Source of the DNA: DATJLY01 sp963773665
GTDB lineage: Bacteria > Pseudomonadota > Alphaproteobacteria > ATCC43930 > CGMCC-115725
Length of the DNA: 64,000 nt
NCBI GenBank assembly: GCA_963773665.1
Contig: CAVZBZ010000003.1
Span: 310,001 to 374,000, forward strand
Direction of reading: 5' to 3'
Shown here: positions 34,960 through 43,570 of the stretch, one piece after another
Layout: each line of letters starts with the position of its first letter
How positions within the stretch are numbered: position 1 is the first letter of the stretch
Notes under the pieces: model-generated
Told to the model about the DNA's origin: nothing
What the model saw: only the letters and a program-made list of their open reading frames with translations
Database searches by the model: none
Program-made: the position numbers and the translations under genes

Positions 34960-35936
34960 GCGAGCCGGACCGGTCCGAACCGAGGGGCGAGGAGCCGCTC
35001 GTAAGCATCCTCATCCCCACGTTCGACCGGCCGCGCTATCTCCGCGAGACCTTGGCGACCGCGGTGGCGCAGACCTGGCGCAACCTCGAGATCGTCGTTC
35101 ACGACAATGCAAGCCCGGCCGACCCGGCCCCGATCGTCGCAGGCTTCGCCGATCCGCGCATCGCGCTTTATCGCAACCGCGAGAATCTGGGCGTCACGCG
35201 CAATCTCGTTGCGGGGCTTCAGCGCTGCCACGGCAAGTATGTCGCGATCCTCGGCGACGACGACCTTTGGCATCCGGAATATCTCGCCACGCTCGTGGCG
35301 CCGCTCGAAGACGACGATGCGCTCGTCCTTGCCTTCTGCGATCACGGCATCATCGACGGCGAGGGGCGGCCGGACGACGTGACGGCGGACAAGGTCACGC
35401 GGCGCTTTGGCCGGCATCGCTTGCGCCAAGGGGTCTATCGACCTTTCGACCGGATCGCTCTCGTGTACCGGTCGATCTGCATCGTCTCGGCCGCCGTCCT
35501 GCGCCGTGCCGACATCGATTGGCGGGCGCTGCCGGGCGATTTGCGGTTCGGCGGCGATCTCTATATCGCCTACCTTGCCGCGCGCACTGGGAAGGCGTGC
35601 TACTTCGTGCCGCAGCGGCTCGCTTCCTATCGCTATCATCGCGGCTCTTTGTCCTCGAGCCTAAGGGGCACGGACCAGAAGTTGCGGAACGCACACGACG
35701 CGATGTTCTACTGGGGCGAGCTGCTGCACGATCGCGCGCTGACCCGCGACAAGCCTTATTTCGAAATGAAGCTCGCCTTCAATGCTTTGCGTGCCGTGGC
35801 GGTGCTGTTGCGACGCGGCGACTGGCGCCGCGCGGCGGCGCAGCTGCGGCGCTCTTGGGGCGACGGCATCCTGCGCCCGAGGGTCTTCCTGTTTCATCTG
35901 ATCTACGCGCTGCGGCTCCATCGCGCGCGTGCGTGA
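34956..35936 (+). CDS. Glycosyltransferase family 2
   Basis: 326 residues. The GT-A fold is seen from VSILIPTFDRPRYLRETLAT (near 15), the nucleotide-binding VVHDNASPAD and the metal-binding LGDDDLWHPEYL (DDD near 98). The C-terminal ~100 residues are basic and may associate with the membrane. It should transfer a sugar from a nucleotide donor onto the growing repeat unit of the exopolysaccharide in the cytoplasm. It starts with GTG at 34956, overlapping the stop of the BY-kinase gene by 4 bases. The next gene, across 168 bases, is preceded by a CtrA-type box. Confidence 0.88.
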   Translation: MSEPDRSEPRGEEPLVSILIPTFDRPRYLRETLATAVAQTWRNLEIVVHDNASPADPAPIVAGFADPRIALYRNRENLGVTRNLVAGLQRCHGKYVAILGDDDLWHPEYLATLVAPLEDDDALVLAFCDHGIIDGEGRPDDVTADKVTRRFGRHRLRQGVYRPFDRIALVYRSICIVSAAVLRRADIDWRALPGDLRFGGDLYIAYLAARTGKACYFVPQRLASYRYHRGSLSSSLRGTDQKLRNAHDAMFYWGELLHDRALTRDKPYFEMKLAFNALRAVAVLLRRGDWRRAAAQLRRSWGDGILRPRVFLFHLIYALRLHRARA

Positions 35937-35997
35937 GCCTTTGCTTGCGTCGGATGGAACTGCAGGAGACGCAACCTGACAACGGCACAAGGTACGG

Positions 35998-36012
35998 TTA
36001 ACGATACCTTAA
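35998..36012 (+). promoter_or_regulatory. CtrA-type binding site
   Basis: TTAACGATACCTTAA is an exact TTAA-N7-TTAA, the full consensus of the alphaproteobacterial cell-cycle regulator CtrA. It also lies in a larger inverted repeat (AAGGTA ... TACCTT, 35989-36010). It is the only such site I see in an intergenic region of the window, and lies ~93 bases upstream of the start of the large repeat protein. Confidence 0.55.
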
Positions 36013-36104
36013 GTTTGCACGGCCAGCTTCAGACGCGAGCGAATTGGTGCGCCCAGAGTTCTCGGTGCGCGGTTCTCTATCTGGTCGTGAAAGGACTTTT
36101 CGTT

Positions 36105-39100
36105 ATGACGAGTGTCGAACATTCGGATTGGCTTCTCGGCCACGCGCCTTATCACACCCTCACGCCCGACATTCATAGTACGGCCCCTGCGGTCCATACG
36201 GATCAGCCGGCCCATGTCGAGCAAATCGATTCCGTTGCGTCGGTTCTGAAGACGCTGTGGCTCACCGAGCCGCCCACGCTCCATGTCGCCGCGAGCGCGC
36301 TCACCGTGAATGCGGGCGGATCGATCGCGCTGCCGGTCAGCGTCTCGCAGCCGAGCGTGCATGGCACGACCACGGTGACGATCGGCGGGCTTACCAGCTA
36401 CGAGCAGCTGACCGACCAGCTCGATCACAAAGTGTTCACAGCGAGCTCGAGCTCGGGCGGCTCGGTCACGCTCACCGCCGCCGAGGTGAATAGCGGCCTC
36501 ACCCTGATCTCGAATTACACCGGGTCCGATCATCCGGTGAACACGCTCACCGTCACGGCGAGCGAGACCGTCGCCCAGCACACGCTGACCTCGGCGGCGC
36601 AGAGCATCGTGGTGACGGATCCGGTGGCGACCACGAGCGCCGCCAGCACCGCCGGCAATCCGCTGACGCTGCAAGTGTCGGGCGATCTCTATAACGGCGA
36701 TCCGCAGATCGCGGTGTTCGTGGACGGCACGCAGGTCGGCAGCGCCGCCTACAACGTCACGGCGGATCATTCGCTGGGCCAGACGCAGACCATCATGATC
36801 GCCGGCAATTTCGACCCATTGGTCGCGCACCAGGTGCAGGTGAAGTTCACCAACGACGCCTGGGACGGCACCTCGACCGCCGACGGGCACGACCGCAACG
36901 TCTATGTCGAACTCGATCATGCTGAACGGCGCGACGGTCGACGGCAGCCAGGGCACGAACGGCGCGACCAACGGCGCGGTCACGGCCTCGAACCCGAATA
37001 CGGCCATGATGGACATCAACGGCACGCTCGCCCTCAACGTAGCTGCGGACCCGCCGCCGCCGCCGCCGCCTGCGGCGGCGAGCGGCAATCCGCTGACGCT
37101 GCAAGTGTCGGGCGACCTCTATAACGGCGATCCGCAGATCGAGGTGTTCGTGGACGGCACGCAGGTCGGCAGCGCCGCCTACAACGTCACGGCGGACCAT
37201 TCGCTGGGCCAGACGCAGACCATCACGATCGCCGGCAATTTCGATCCGACCGTCGCGCACCAGGTGCAGGTGAAGTTCACCAACGATGCGTGGGACGGCA
37301 CCTCGACCGCCGACGGGCACGACCGCAACGTCTATGTCAACTCGATCATGCTGAACGGCGCGACGGTTGACGGCAGCCAGGGCACGAACGGCGCGACCAA
37401 CGGCGCGGTCACGGCCTCGAACCCGCACACGGCCGTGATGGACATCAACGGCACGCTCACCCTCAACGTGGCCGCCGATCCGCCGGCAACCACGAGTGGC
37501 AGCGGCACCACGAGCGGCAGTACGAGCGGCAGCGGCAGTACGAGCGGCAGCGGCAGTACGAGCGGCAGCGGCAGCAGCAGTGGCACTCCCTCTGCGGCCG
37601 GCAATCCGCTGACGCTGCAAGTGTCGGGCGACCTCTATAACGGCGATCCGCAGATCGCGGTGTTCGTGGACGGCACGCAGGTCGGCAGCGCCGCTTACAA
37701 CGTCACGGCCGACCATTCGCTGGGCCAGACGCAGACCATCACGATCGCCGGTAATTTCGACCCATTGGTCGCGCACCAGGTGCAGGTACAGTTCACCAAC
37801 GATGCCTGGGACGGCACCTCGACCGCCGACGGGCACGACCGCAACGTCTATGTCGACTCGATCATGCTGAACGGCGCGACGGTCGACGGCAGCCAGGGCA
37901 CGAACGGCGCGACCAACGGCGCGGTCACGGCCTCGAACCCGCACACGGCCGTGATGGACATCAACGGCACGCTCACCCTCAACGTGGCCGCCGATCCGCC
38001 GGCAACCACGAGTGGCAGCGGCACTACGAGCGCCAGTACGAGCGGCAGCGGCAGCAGTGCCGGAACGGGCACGCTCCTGGCTGGAACGGGCGCAGGGTCG
38101 GCGCCGTCAGGGGCGGGTTACTATGTCTCGCCGACCGGCAGCGACAGCAACCCCGGCACGCTCGCTGCGCCGTTCGCCACGCTGGCGCGCGCGCAGCAGG
38201 CCATGGAGAGCAGCTCGGTCAAGGCCACATATGTCGAGGGCGGCACGTACAATCTCAGCAGCACGCTGACGCTGACCGCCGCCGACAATGGCGAGACGTG
38301 GCAATACTATCCGCCCAGCGGGGTCGATTCGGCCGTGCTCGACGGCGGCTCCACTGCCGCAGGCAACGGGCTCTACGACCTGATCGTCATTTCCGGGGGA
38401 TCGCACATCACGATCAACGGCCTGAAGCTGCAGAATTTCCAGGCCAGCGGCGTCCACATCGAGGGCGGCCCGACTTTCGGCGTCGCCGCCGCCACGGGCG
38501 ACACGATCATAAACTCGGACATCGGCCACAACACGCTCACTCAGTGGAACGCTGCCGCCGTCTTCAGCGAAGGGGCGGCTCCCGACACGACGGTCGAGAA
38601 CAACTATATCCACGACCTGGGCAGCATGGGGATCGACCTCAATACCTATTTCTCGGCCAACGACAGCATCGACGGCAGCGTCATCGCCAACAACGTCGTC
38701 GTGAACACCGTGCAGCGCATGAGCGACTCCGGAGCGATCTATATCGGCATGCACGCCGGCTCCGTCAGCCACGTCACCATCGCGAACAACTACATCAACG
38801 GCTTCAGCGGCGCCGGCACGGGCGGAGGCAATGGCATATACCTCGACGACCATGCCTCAAACGTCACGGTCACCGGGAATATCATCGGGCCTCCGGGTGG
38901 CGCCGGGCTGCAAGGCCAGTATGACGGCAACGCCGCCATCAACGTGGACGGCGGGCATGACGTCATCACCAACAACATCATCGATCTGGGCTCGACCGGC
39001 CAGGAGTGGACCGTGCTGAGTTGGTATGACACCTCTAACCCGTCGCAGATCGATCACTCGGGCGATCAGTTCACGAACAACATCGTGATTTCCAAATTCT

Positions 39101-39411
39101 CTGGAAGCCAGCACACGGCCTTCTCGGGCGTGACCGGGGATAGCTTCTACCAAAATACTACGGCCTCGGACTGGACGATCCAAAACAACGTCTATTACAA
39201 CTATGCGGGCGGGCAGGTGGTTACGGCTGGGAACATGGCGGGCGACAGCAAGCCGACCACCGAAAATCCGCAGCTCAGCGGCTGGTACTACCAGATCGCC
39301 GGCACCAGCCCCATCTTCAGTTCGGCGATCGGTTTCAAGCCGATCGTCGGCGGCTGGGGCCCGGCGGGCTTCGTCATCCCGCAGACCGGGATCGCTCCGT
39401 CCGATCTCTAG
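36105..39411 (+). CDS. Large secreted-type protein: three CBM-like repeats and a beta-helix domain, one frameshift
   Basis: About 1,101 residues after repair. Residues 1-180 hold an Ig-like region (LHVAASALTVNAGGSIALPV) with no recognisable Sec signal peptide. Three nearly identical modules of 134 residues follow (each with QVSGDLYNGDPQI, VFVDGTQVGSAAYNV, FTNDAWDGTSTADGHDRNVY), resembling calcium-dependent xylan-binding modules such as CBM60, joined by Ser-Thr-Gly linkers. From ~650 onward (YYVSPTGSDSNPGTLAAPFA) a right-handed parallel beta-helix resembles polysaccharide lyases or epimerases. It probably binds and modifies the exopolysaccharide of this locus. An extra base at 36909-36911 breaks the first module; the other two copies show the intact sequence. 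AAGGA precedes the ATG at 36105. Confidence 0.75.
36654..37056 (+). repeat. CBM-like module, copy 1 (carries the 1-base insertion)
   Basis: 403 bases, from GGCAATCCGCTGACG to the CCGCCG of the linker. It is nearly identical to copies 2 and 3 but one base longer: GTCGAACTCG against GTCAACTCG and GTCGACTCG. It also differs at a few silent or conservative positions (ATGATC for ACGATC; AATACGGCCATG for CACACGGCCGTG). Confidence 0.9.
37084..37485 (+). repeat. CBM-like module, copy 2
   Basis: 402 bases (134 codons), in frame. It differs from copy 3 at few positions, for example GAGGTGTTC for GCGGTGTTC and ACCGTCGCG for TTGGTCGCG. The identity at DNA level, including third codon positions, indicates recent duplication or gene conversion. 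Confidence 0.9.
37486..37590 (+). repeat. Ser-Gly-Thr linker with 18-base tandem repeats
   Basis: A low-complexity stretch encodes TSGSGTTSGSTSGSGSTSGS-type peptide. An 18-base unit (AGCGGCAGCGGCAGTACG) is repeated about three times. Shorter copies of this linker occur after module 3 (38002-38060). It is a flexible hinge between domains and a probable site of length variation by slippage. Confidence 0.85.
37600..38001 (+). repeat. CBM-like module, copy 3
   Basis: 402 bases, in frame, followed by a second Ser-Thr-Gly linker and then the beta-helix domain. It differs from copy 1 mainly by third-position changes and by lacking the extra base. Confidence 0.9.
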
Positions 39412-41011
39412 AACGGCGCGATCGACCAGAGCCGCCCGCCCGTGCTTGTACGGGCGGGCGGTTTTTTTGCACGAACGCAGTTGCGGCAGCGGTCACGCGC
39501 GCGCGCTGCAATCCGTTCAGCAAGATCCAATAGACGCCCGTTGCCGCCACGACGGCGAACGCGAACCCGAGCCCGATCATACCGATCCAGCCGTGCGGCC
39601 CGATCAAGCGAAAGAGCAGATAGGCGCAAGCCGTGCTGCTGGCGAAGGCAAGAAGGGTGGTTCCGAGGTTTCGCAAGAGACCGCTGCCGGGCTTGCGCTC
39701 GATCACCCGATCCGCCAGGAGAGAGAGATACACGGCCACGCCGGCGATTTCGCCGACGCCAACTCCCGCCGCGACGCCGCGCACCCCGAACCATGGGGCA
39801 AGCAGAGCGGCCAGGCCCATCGCGACGCCCGTCGAGGCGAAAAGCGCCTTGTTCAAGGGACGGGGATAGCCGCCATACCACAGAAGCGTATACGCGACCT
39901 GCGCCGGCGCGCAGATTGCCGTTTCTCCGACCAGGATCAGCGTCAAATATGGGTCGTACCGTATGTGGCCCCGGGTCCATAGCGTCATCACCAGCGGGGC
40001 CACCACCACGGTGATGCCGCTCAGCCCTCCCACGATCGTGGCCAGCGCCAAGCTCGCGCTCGCGTAAACCCGCGAGAGGGCGTTGCGGTCGCCGCGTGCC
40101 AGCATTCCTGCAAGCTCCACGCCGGCCGGGTGAGCGAACTGATAGGGCAGCTGCCGCGCGACGCCGGCGATTGTCCGCGTCGCCGTGAAGAGCGCGATCG
40201 CGCCCTGCGGAGCCCCTGCGTTTGCAAGGATGAGGGTGGGCCCGTTCACCATGATCGTCGTCGTCACCGGAGAAACGAGATAACCGCACGCATCCCGCAC
40301 CCGCGGCCACAGCTGGTCGAACGATGACCACGCCGGTCGCCATCTCATATCGGGATACCGCAGGCGGAGGTTGACGATCTCGGCGGCCAGCATCGCCAGC
40401 GTCACGACACAGTTGCCTGCCGCCGCCCCGAGCGGCCCTTGGCCGAACGACGCGGGCAGGGCCACGCCTGCGGTCTGTAGAACCACCAGGATGCTCGACA
40501 CGTGGTAGCTTCGGCTCAAGTCCCCGCGCGCCCGATAGACAGCAAGTCCAAGGGCGATCAATATCGACAACGCCTGCGCCAAAGCGAGCAGCACGGCGAT
40601 CGTGGCGAGTTCCGCGCCGTCGAGCTGGCGGGAAGGAATGAGCGATGTCCAGGCCGGCTCGGCCCAGAACAGCGCGAGCAAGCATGCCAGCGCCGCCGAC
40701 ATTGCGGCGAGCAGTCCGAGGGCAAGAGCCCATTCCCGCGAGAAGCGATCGCGCTCCTCTTTCGACCATGCGTCGATGAGTTTTACGGTCGTAAACTGAA
40801 CGAGGCCAAGGTCTCCGAGTGCGAGAAATGCCGTGACCGAGTTGATCAGAAGCCAGTCTTCGTAAACCGCCGTGCCCCAGGCGCCGAGACAGATCGGCAC
40901 AAGGAGAAACAGCTGCACGATCCGGGCCAGCTGGTTCACGCCCTGCGCGCCCGCGGTCCACACGATGCGGCCGGTTATTCCGCCGATCGACGCTTGCGCT
41001 CTACCGAACAC
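39374..41011 (-). CDS. Polysaccharide flippase (Wzx/MATE-like membrane protein)
   Basis: About 545 residues with 12-14 predicted membrane helices, for example IVQLFLLVPICLGAWGTAVY, LLAAMSAALACLLALFWAEP and LLGTTLLAFASSTACAYLLF-like segments. It fits the oligosaccharide-flippase group, which moves lipid-linked repeat units across the inner membrane. The GTG at 41011, with GGAG 5 bases upstream, is a reasonable start; a GTG at 41074 is an alternative. The last ~40 residues are polar and Arg-rich (RSRRSRDRTERSRSAG): they are read through the terminator hairpin of the convergent gene, which the coding region overlaps by 38 bases. The natural end may once have been shorter. Confidence 0.82.
   Translation of the reverse strand: MFGRAQASIGGITGRIVWTAGAQGVNQLARIVQLFLLVPICLGAWGTAVYEDWLLINSVTAFLALGDLGLVQFTTVKLIDAWSKEERDRFSREWALALGLLAAMSAALACLLALFWAEPAWTSLIPSRQLDGAELATIAVLLALAQALSILIALGLAVYRARGDLSRSYHVSSILVVLQTAGVALPASFGQGPLGAAAGNCVVTLAMLAAEIVNLRLRYPDMRWRPAWSSFDQLWPRVRDACGYLVSPVTTTIMVNGPTLILANAGAPQGAIALFTATRTIAGVARQLPYQFAHPAGVELAGMLARGDRNALSRVYASASLALATIVGGLSGITVVVAPLVMTLWTRGHIRYDPYLTLILVGETAICAPAQVAYTLLWYGGYPRPLNKALFASTGVAMGLAALLAPWFGVRGVAAGVGVGEIAGVAVYLSLLADRVIERKPGSGLLRNLGTTLLAFASSTACAYLLFRLIGPHGWIGMIGLGFAFAVVAATGVYWILLNGLQRARVTAAATAFVQKNRPPVQARAGGSGRSRRSRDRTERSRSAG
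39432..39468 (+). terminator. Rho-independent terminator of the repeat-protein gene
   Basis: A perfect 12-bp stem (CCGCCCGCCCGT 39432-39443 / ACGGGCGGGCGG 39450-39461) with a 6-base loop is followed by seven T. It lies 20 bases after the stop of the plus-strand gene, but inside the coding region of the convergent flippase gene. Confidence 0.92.
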
Positions 41012-41287
41012 CACCGCTCCGAGAGGCAGAGAATTGCTGCCGCGCCGCCGCTCGCACGGGCAATCCCGCAGCACTGGATGACCCGGCCTTTTTCTCTAAC
41101 GGATAGGGCTGTCCCTTGTCCGAGTTGCGCAGCAAAACGGTTGCGCGCGCCGGAGAGTTCCCAACGTGCTCCGTTCGCACCGGCAGACGCTTCGAGGCTT
41201 GCACGGCGCGGAACTTTCCGTTGAACCGGGAGTTAAATGCGCCGGGCAGACCCGCACATTTTTGCAAATGATTCGCGGGTGGCGTCG

Positions 41288-42247
41288 ATGGGCGCGTCAA
41301 TCGTATTCGGCGGCAGCGGCTTCATCGGAACGCACCTCGTGCGCAAGCTTGTCGCCGCGGGCGCGGAGCAGGTGATATCGGTCGATCTCCGGGAGCCCAG
41401 AAACGTCGTTCCCGGCGTCGATTACCGCCGCGCGGACGTGCGCGATCTCGGCGGTTTCAGTGCGCGCGACGATGTCTCGACCATCTATAACCTTGCGGCC
41501 GTGCACACGACGCCGGGCCACCCGGACCACGAATATTACGAGACCAACGTTCTGGGCGCGGTGGAAGTCACGAAATTCGCGCGAAGGATGAATGTGGGCG
41601 AGATCGTGTTCACGAGCTCGATCTCGGTCTATGGGCCGGGCGAGGAAACCAAGTCGGAAACATCGCCGCTGACGCCGGCCTCGCCCTATGGCTGGTCCAA
41701 GATGCTGGCTGAGCGCGTCCATCAGGCCTGGCTCGACGAAACGCCTGAGCGCCGCCTCGTGATCGCGCGTCCGGCGGCCATCTTCGGTCCCGGCGAGGGC
41801 GGCAATTTCACGCGCATGGCGACGCTGCTGAAGGCCGGCATGTTCGTCTTTCCCGGGCGACGCGACATCGTGAAGGCGTGCTTCTACGTCGATGACCTCA
41901 TCGACGCGATCATGTTCGCCAGAACCGCGCCCGATCGCTTCGTGCTGTTCAATGCGTGTTACCCCGACCGCTACACGCTCGATCAGATCGTCGAGGCGTT
42001 TCGCGCCAAATATTTTCCCAAGGCGAAGACGTTCAAGCTTCCGCTGGGCGTCGTCATTGCCGCGGCCCGGGTGCTGCAATCGATGTCGGCAATGGGCCTC
42101 GGCATCCACCCCGAGCGCGTCATGAAGCTCGTGCGCGCGACCGACATCGCGCCGCGCTGGCTCGAAAATCGCAACGTCCTGAGCCGGGGAAGGATCGCGT
42201 CGGCGCTCGAGCGCTGGGCAGAGCGGTCGAGCGGCAAGTTTACGTGA
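41288..42247 (+). CDS. NAD-dependent nucleotide-sugar epimerase/dehydratase
   Basis: 319 residues of the extended SDR family. The NAD motif is GGSGFIG (near residue 8), the catalytic YxxxK is YGWSK (near 137) with Ser in SSISVYG, and NVLGAVEVTKFARR is also conserved. It resembles UDP-glucose 4-epimerases and 3-beta-hydroxysteroid-type members, and most likely makes a sugar precursor for the exopolysaccharide. The ATG at 41288 gives the usual short N-terminus. The 213 bases before it contain no gene and no clear promoter. Its end overlaps the convergent glycosyltransferase gene by 8 bases. Confidence 0.88.
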   Translation: MGASIVFGGSGFIGTHLVRKLVAAGAEQVISVDLREPRNVVPGVDYRRADVRDLGGFSARDDVSTIYNLAAVHTTPGHPDHEYYETNVLGAVEVTKFARRMNVGEIVFTSSISVYGPGEETKSETSPLTPASPYGWSKMLAERVHQAWLDETPERRLVIARPAAIFGPGEGGNFTRMATLLKAGMFVFPGRRDIVKACFYVDDLIDAIMFARTAPDRFVLFNACYPDRYTLDQIVEAFRAKYFPKAKTFKLPLGVVIAAARVLQSMSAMGLGIHPERVMKLVRATDIAPRWLENRNVLSRGRIASALERWAERSSGKFT

Positions 42248-43490
42248 CGGGGCGGGCGTGGCGGCCGTGACGCGATGCCGGGAAGGGCCGGGCTGCCGCC
42301 GCGCCGAGAATGAGCTCCTCGTAGGATTTCAAAATCGTAGCGCGGTCCATGTGGGTGCTCACGAACGTGCGCCCGCGCCGGCCCATCTCGCACATCTGCT
42401 GCCGGTCGGAAAGGAGCCTGTCGACCGCCTCGAACAGGGCTTCGTCATCGTTCGGATAAACGCAGAGTCCCGCCCCCGACGTGCGCGCGAGATGATCGAG
42501 CGGGCTGCCCGCTTCGGCGACGCACACGAACGGCCGGCCGGCCGCCATGATGGTGAAGAGTTTCGAGGGGAGCGCATAGCGCGCGACGTTCATCGCCTGC
42601 GGGACCAGGTGCAGATCGATCGACTGCAATGATTCGCAAACAAGCTCGGGCGGGACGAGCGGCAGAAACTCGGTATTCGTCACACCCATGCCGCCGATCG
42701 ATGCCTCGATCCTGCGCCGCTCCGACCCGTCGCCGCGCAGGACGACCCGGACCTCGGGCCGGCGCTCGTTCAGCATCCCAATGAGCGGCAGGATCTGATC
42801 GAGGTTCTGCTTCTTCCCGAAATTGCCGCTATAGCCGACGACCGGCGGCGCGCTCGGCGATGGATCCTTTTCCGGCAGGCTGCCCGACCAGATGGGAAGA
42901 ACCGTGATCGGTTTCGGGTAGCCGATCTCGCGCAGCTCGGCCGCCATGCCCTCGGTAAGCACGATCATCCTGGCGGCGCGGCTGAAGGCCGCGCGCTCGA
43001 CGATGCGCATCGCCCGCAGCAGAATTCCTCGCTTGGCGATCCCCAGCGCCGCGGCCAGCCCGCTCTCGATATCGTGCACGACCCCGATGACCGGCGCGCC
43101 GGTGCGCCACGCAAGCAATGCCGCGCCAAAGAGCGACAGGCAGCTCGGCACATAGGCGACGATGACATCCGTATCGCCAAGCCCGCGCCCGGTGCCGTAG
43201 CGCAGCACGCCGCCGAGGAATGCAAGATCGCTCGCCAGCCGCTCGCGGAATCCGCCGCCGTCGCGGCCGCGCGTTTTGATCCGGACGATCTCGGCGCCGT
43301 TGTAAGTCTCCCTGTCCCTGGCGCCGCTTTCCCACGCGGCGAATTGACCGGCGTTCGGGTAATGCGGACGGAAGGCGATGACGCGAAGCTCGTGCCCCTT
43401 CTCGGCAAGCCAGGTGCAGAGATCGGTGCAGTAGGGCGCCGACCCGATGTTTTCCGGCCAGAAATAGGGCGAGATATAGGCGATCTTCAT
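42240..43490 (-). CDS. Glycosyltransferase family 4 (WcaI-like)
   Basis: 416 residues with a GT-B fold. The N-terminal MKIAYISPYFWPENIGSAPY and LCTWLAEKGHELRVIAFRPH are those of WcaI-type enzymes. The donor-binding half has VVGYSGNFGKKQNLDQILPL, GDGSERRRIE and ALPSKLFTIMAAGRPFVCVA, with the conserved Glu in AEAGSPLDHL. It transfers a sugar to the lipid-linked intermediate on the cytoplasmic face. The start at 43490 is chosen by homology. It lies 80 bases downstream of the second GMC enzyme gene on the same strand. Confidence 0.9.
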   Translation of the reverse strand: MKIAYISPYFWPENIGSAPYCTDLCTWLAEKGHELRVIAFRPHYPNAGQFAAWESGARDRETYNGAEIVRIKTRGRDGGGFRERLASDLAFLGGVLRYGTGRGLGDTDVIVAYVPSCLSLFGAALLAWRTGAPVIGVVHDIESGLAAALGIAKRGILLRAMRIVERAAFSRAARMIVLTEGMAAELREIGYPKPITVLPIWSGSLPEKDPSPSAPPVVGYSGNFGKKQNLDQILPLIGMLNERRPEVRVVLRGDGSERRRIEASIGGMGVTNTEFLPLVPPELVCESLQSIDLHLVPQAMNVARYALPSKLFTIMAAGRPFVCVAEAGSPLDHLARTSGAGLCVYPNDDEALFEAVDRLLSDRQQMCEMGRRGRTFVSTHMDRATILKSYEELILGAAAARPFPASRHGRHARPVT

Positions 43491-43570
43491 CAGCGCAACG
43501 GTTGCGGCGGGTGCGCCCGCTTCAACGATGCGACGCGAAGATCGTTCCTCTGCCGGAATGGCCTGGCGGA

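Noticed and set aside
37486..37590. Regular short repeats that could suggest a CRISPR array
   Set aside because: They are 18-base in-frame Ser-Gly-Thr codon repeats without spacers, inside a protein linker.
36105..39411. RTX adhesin that could be the target of the LapG-like protease
   Set aside because: No GGxGxDxux nonapeptide repeats and no type I secretion genes are present; the domain pattern is CBM-like plus beta-helix.
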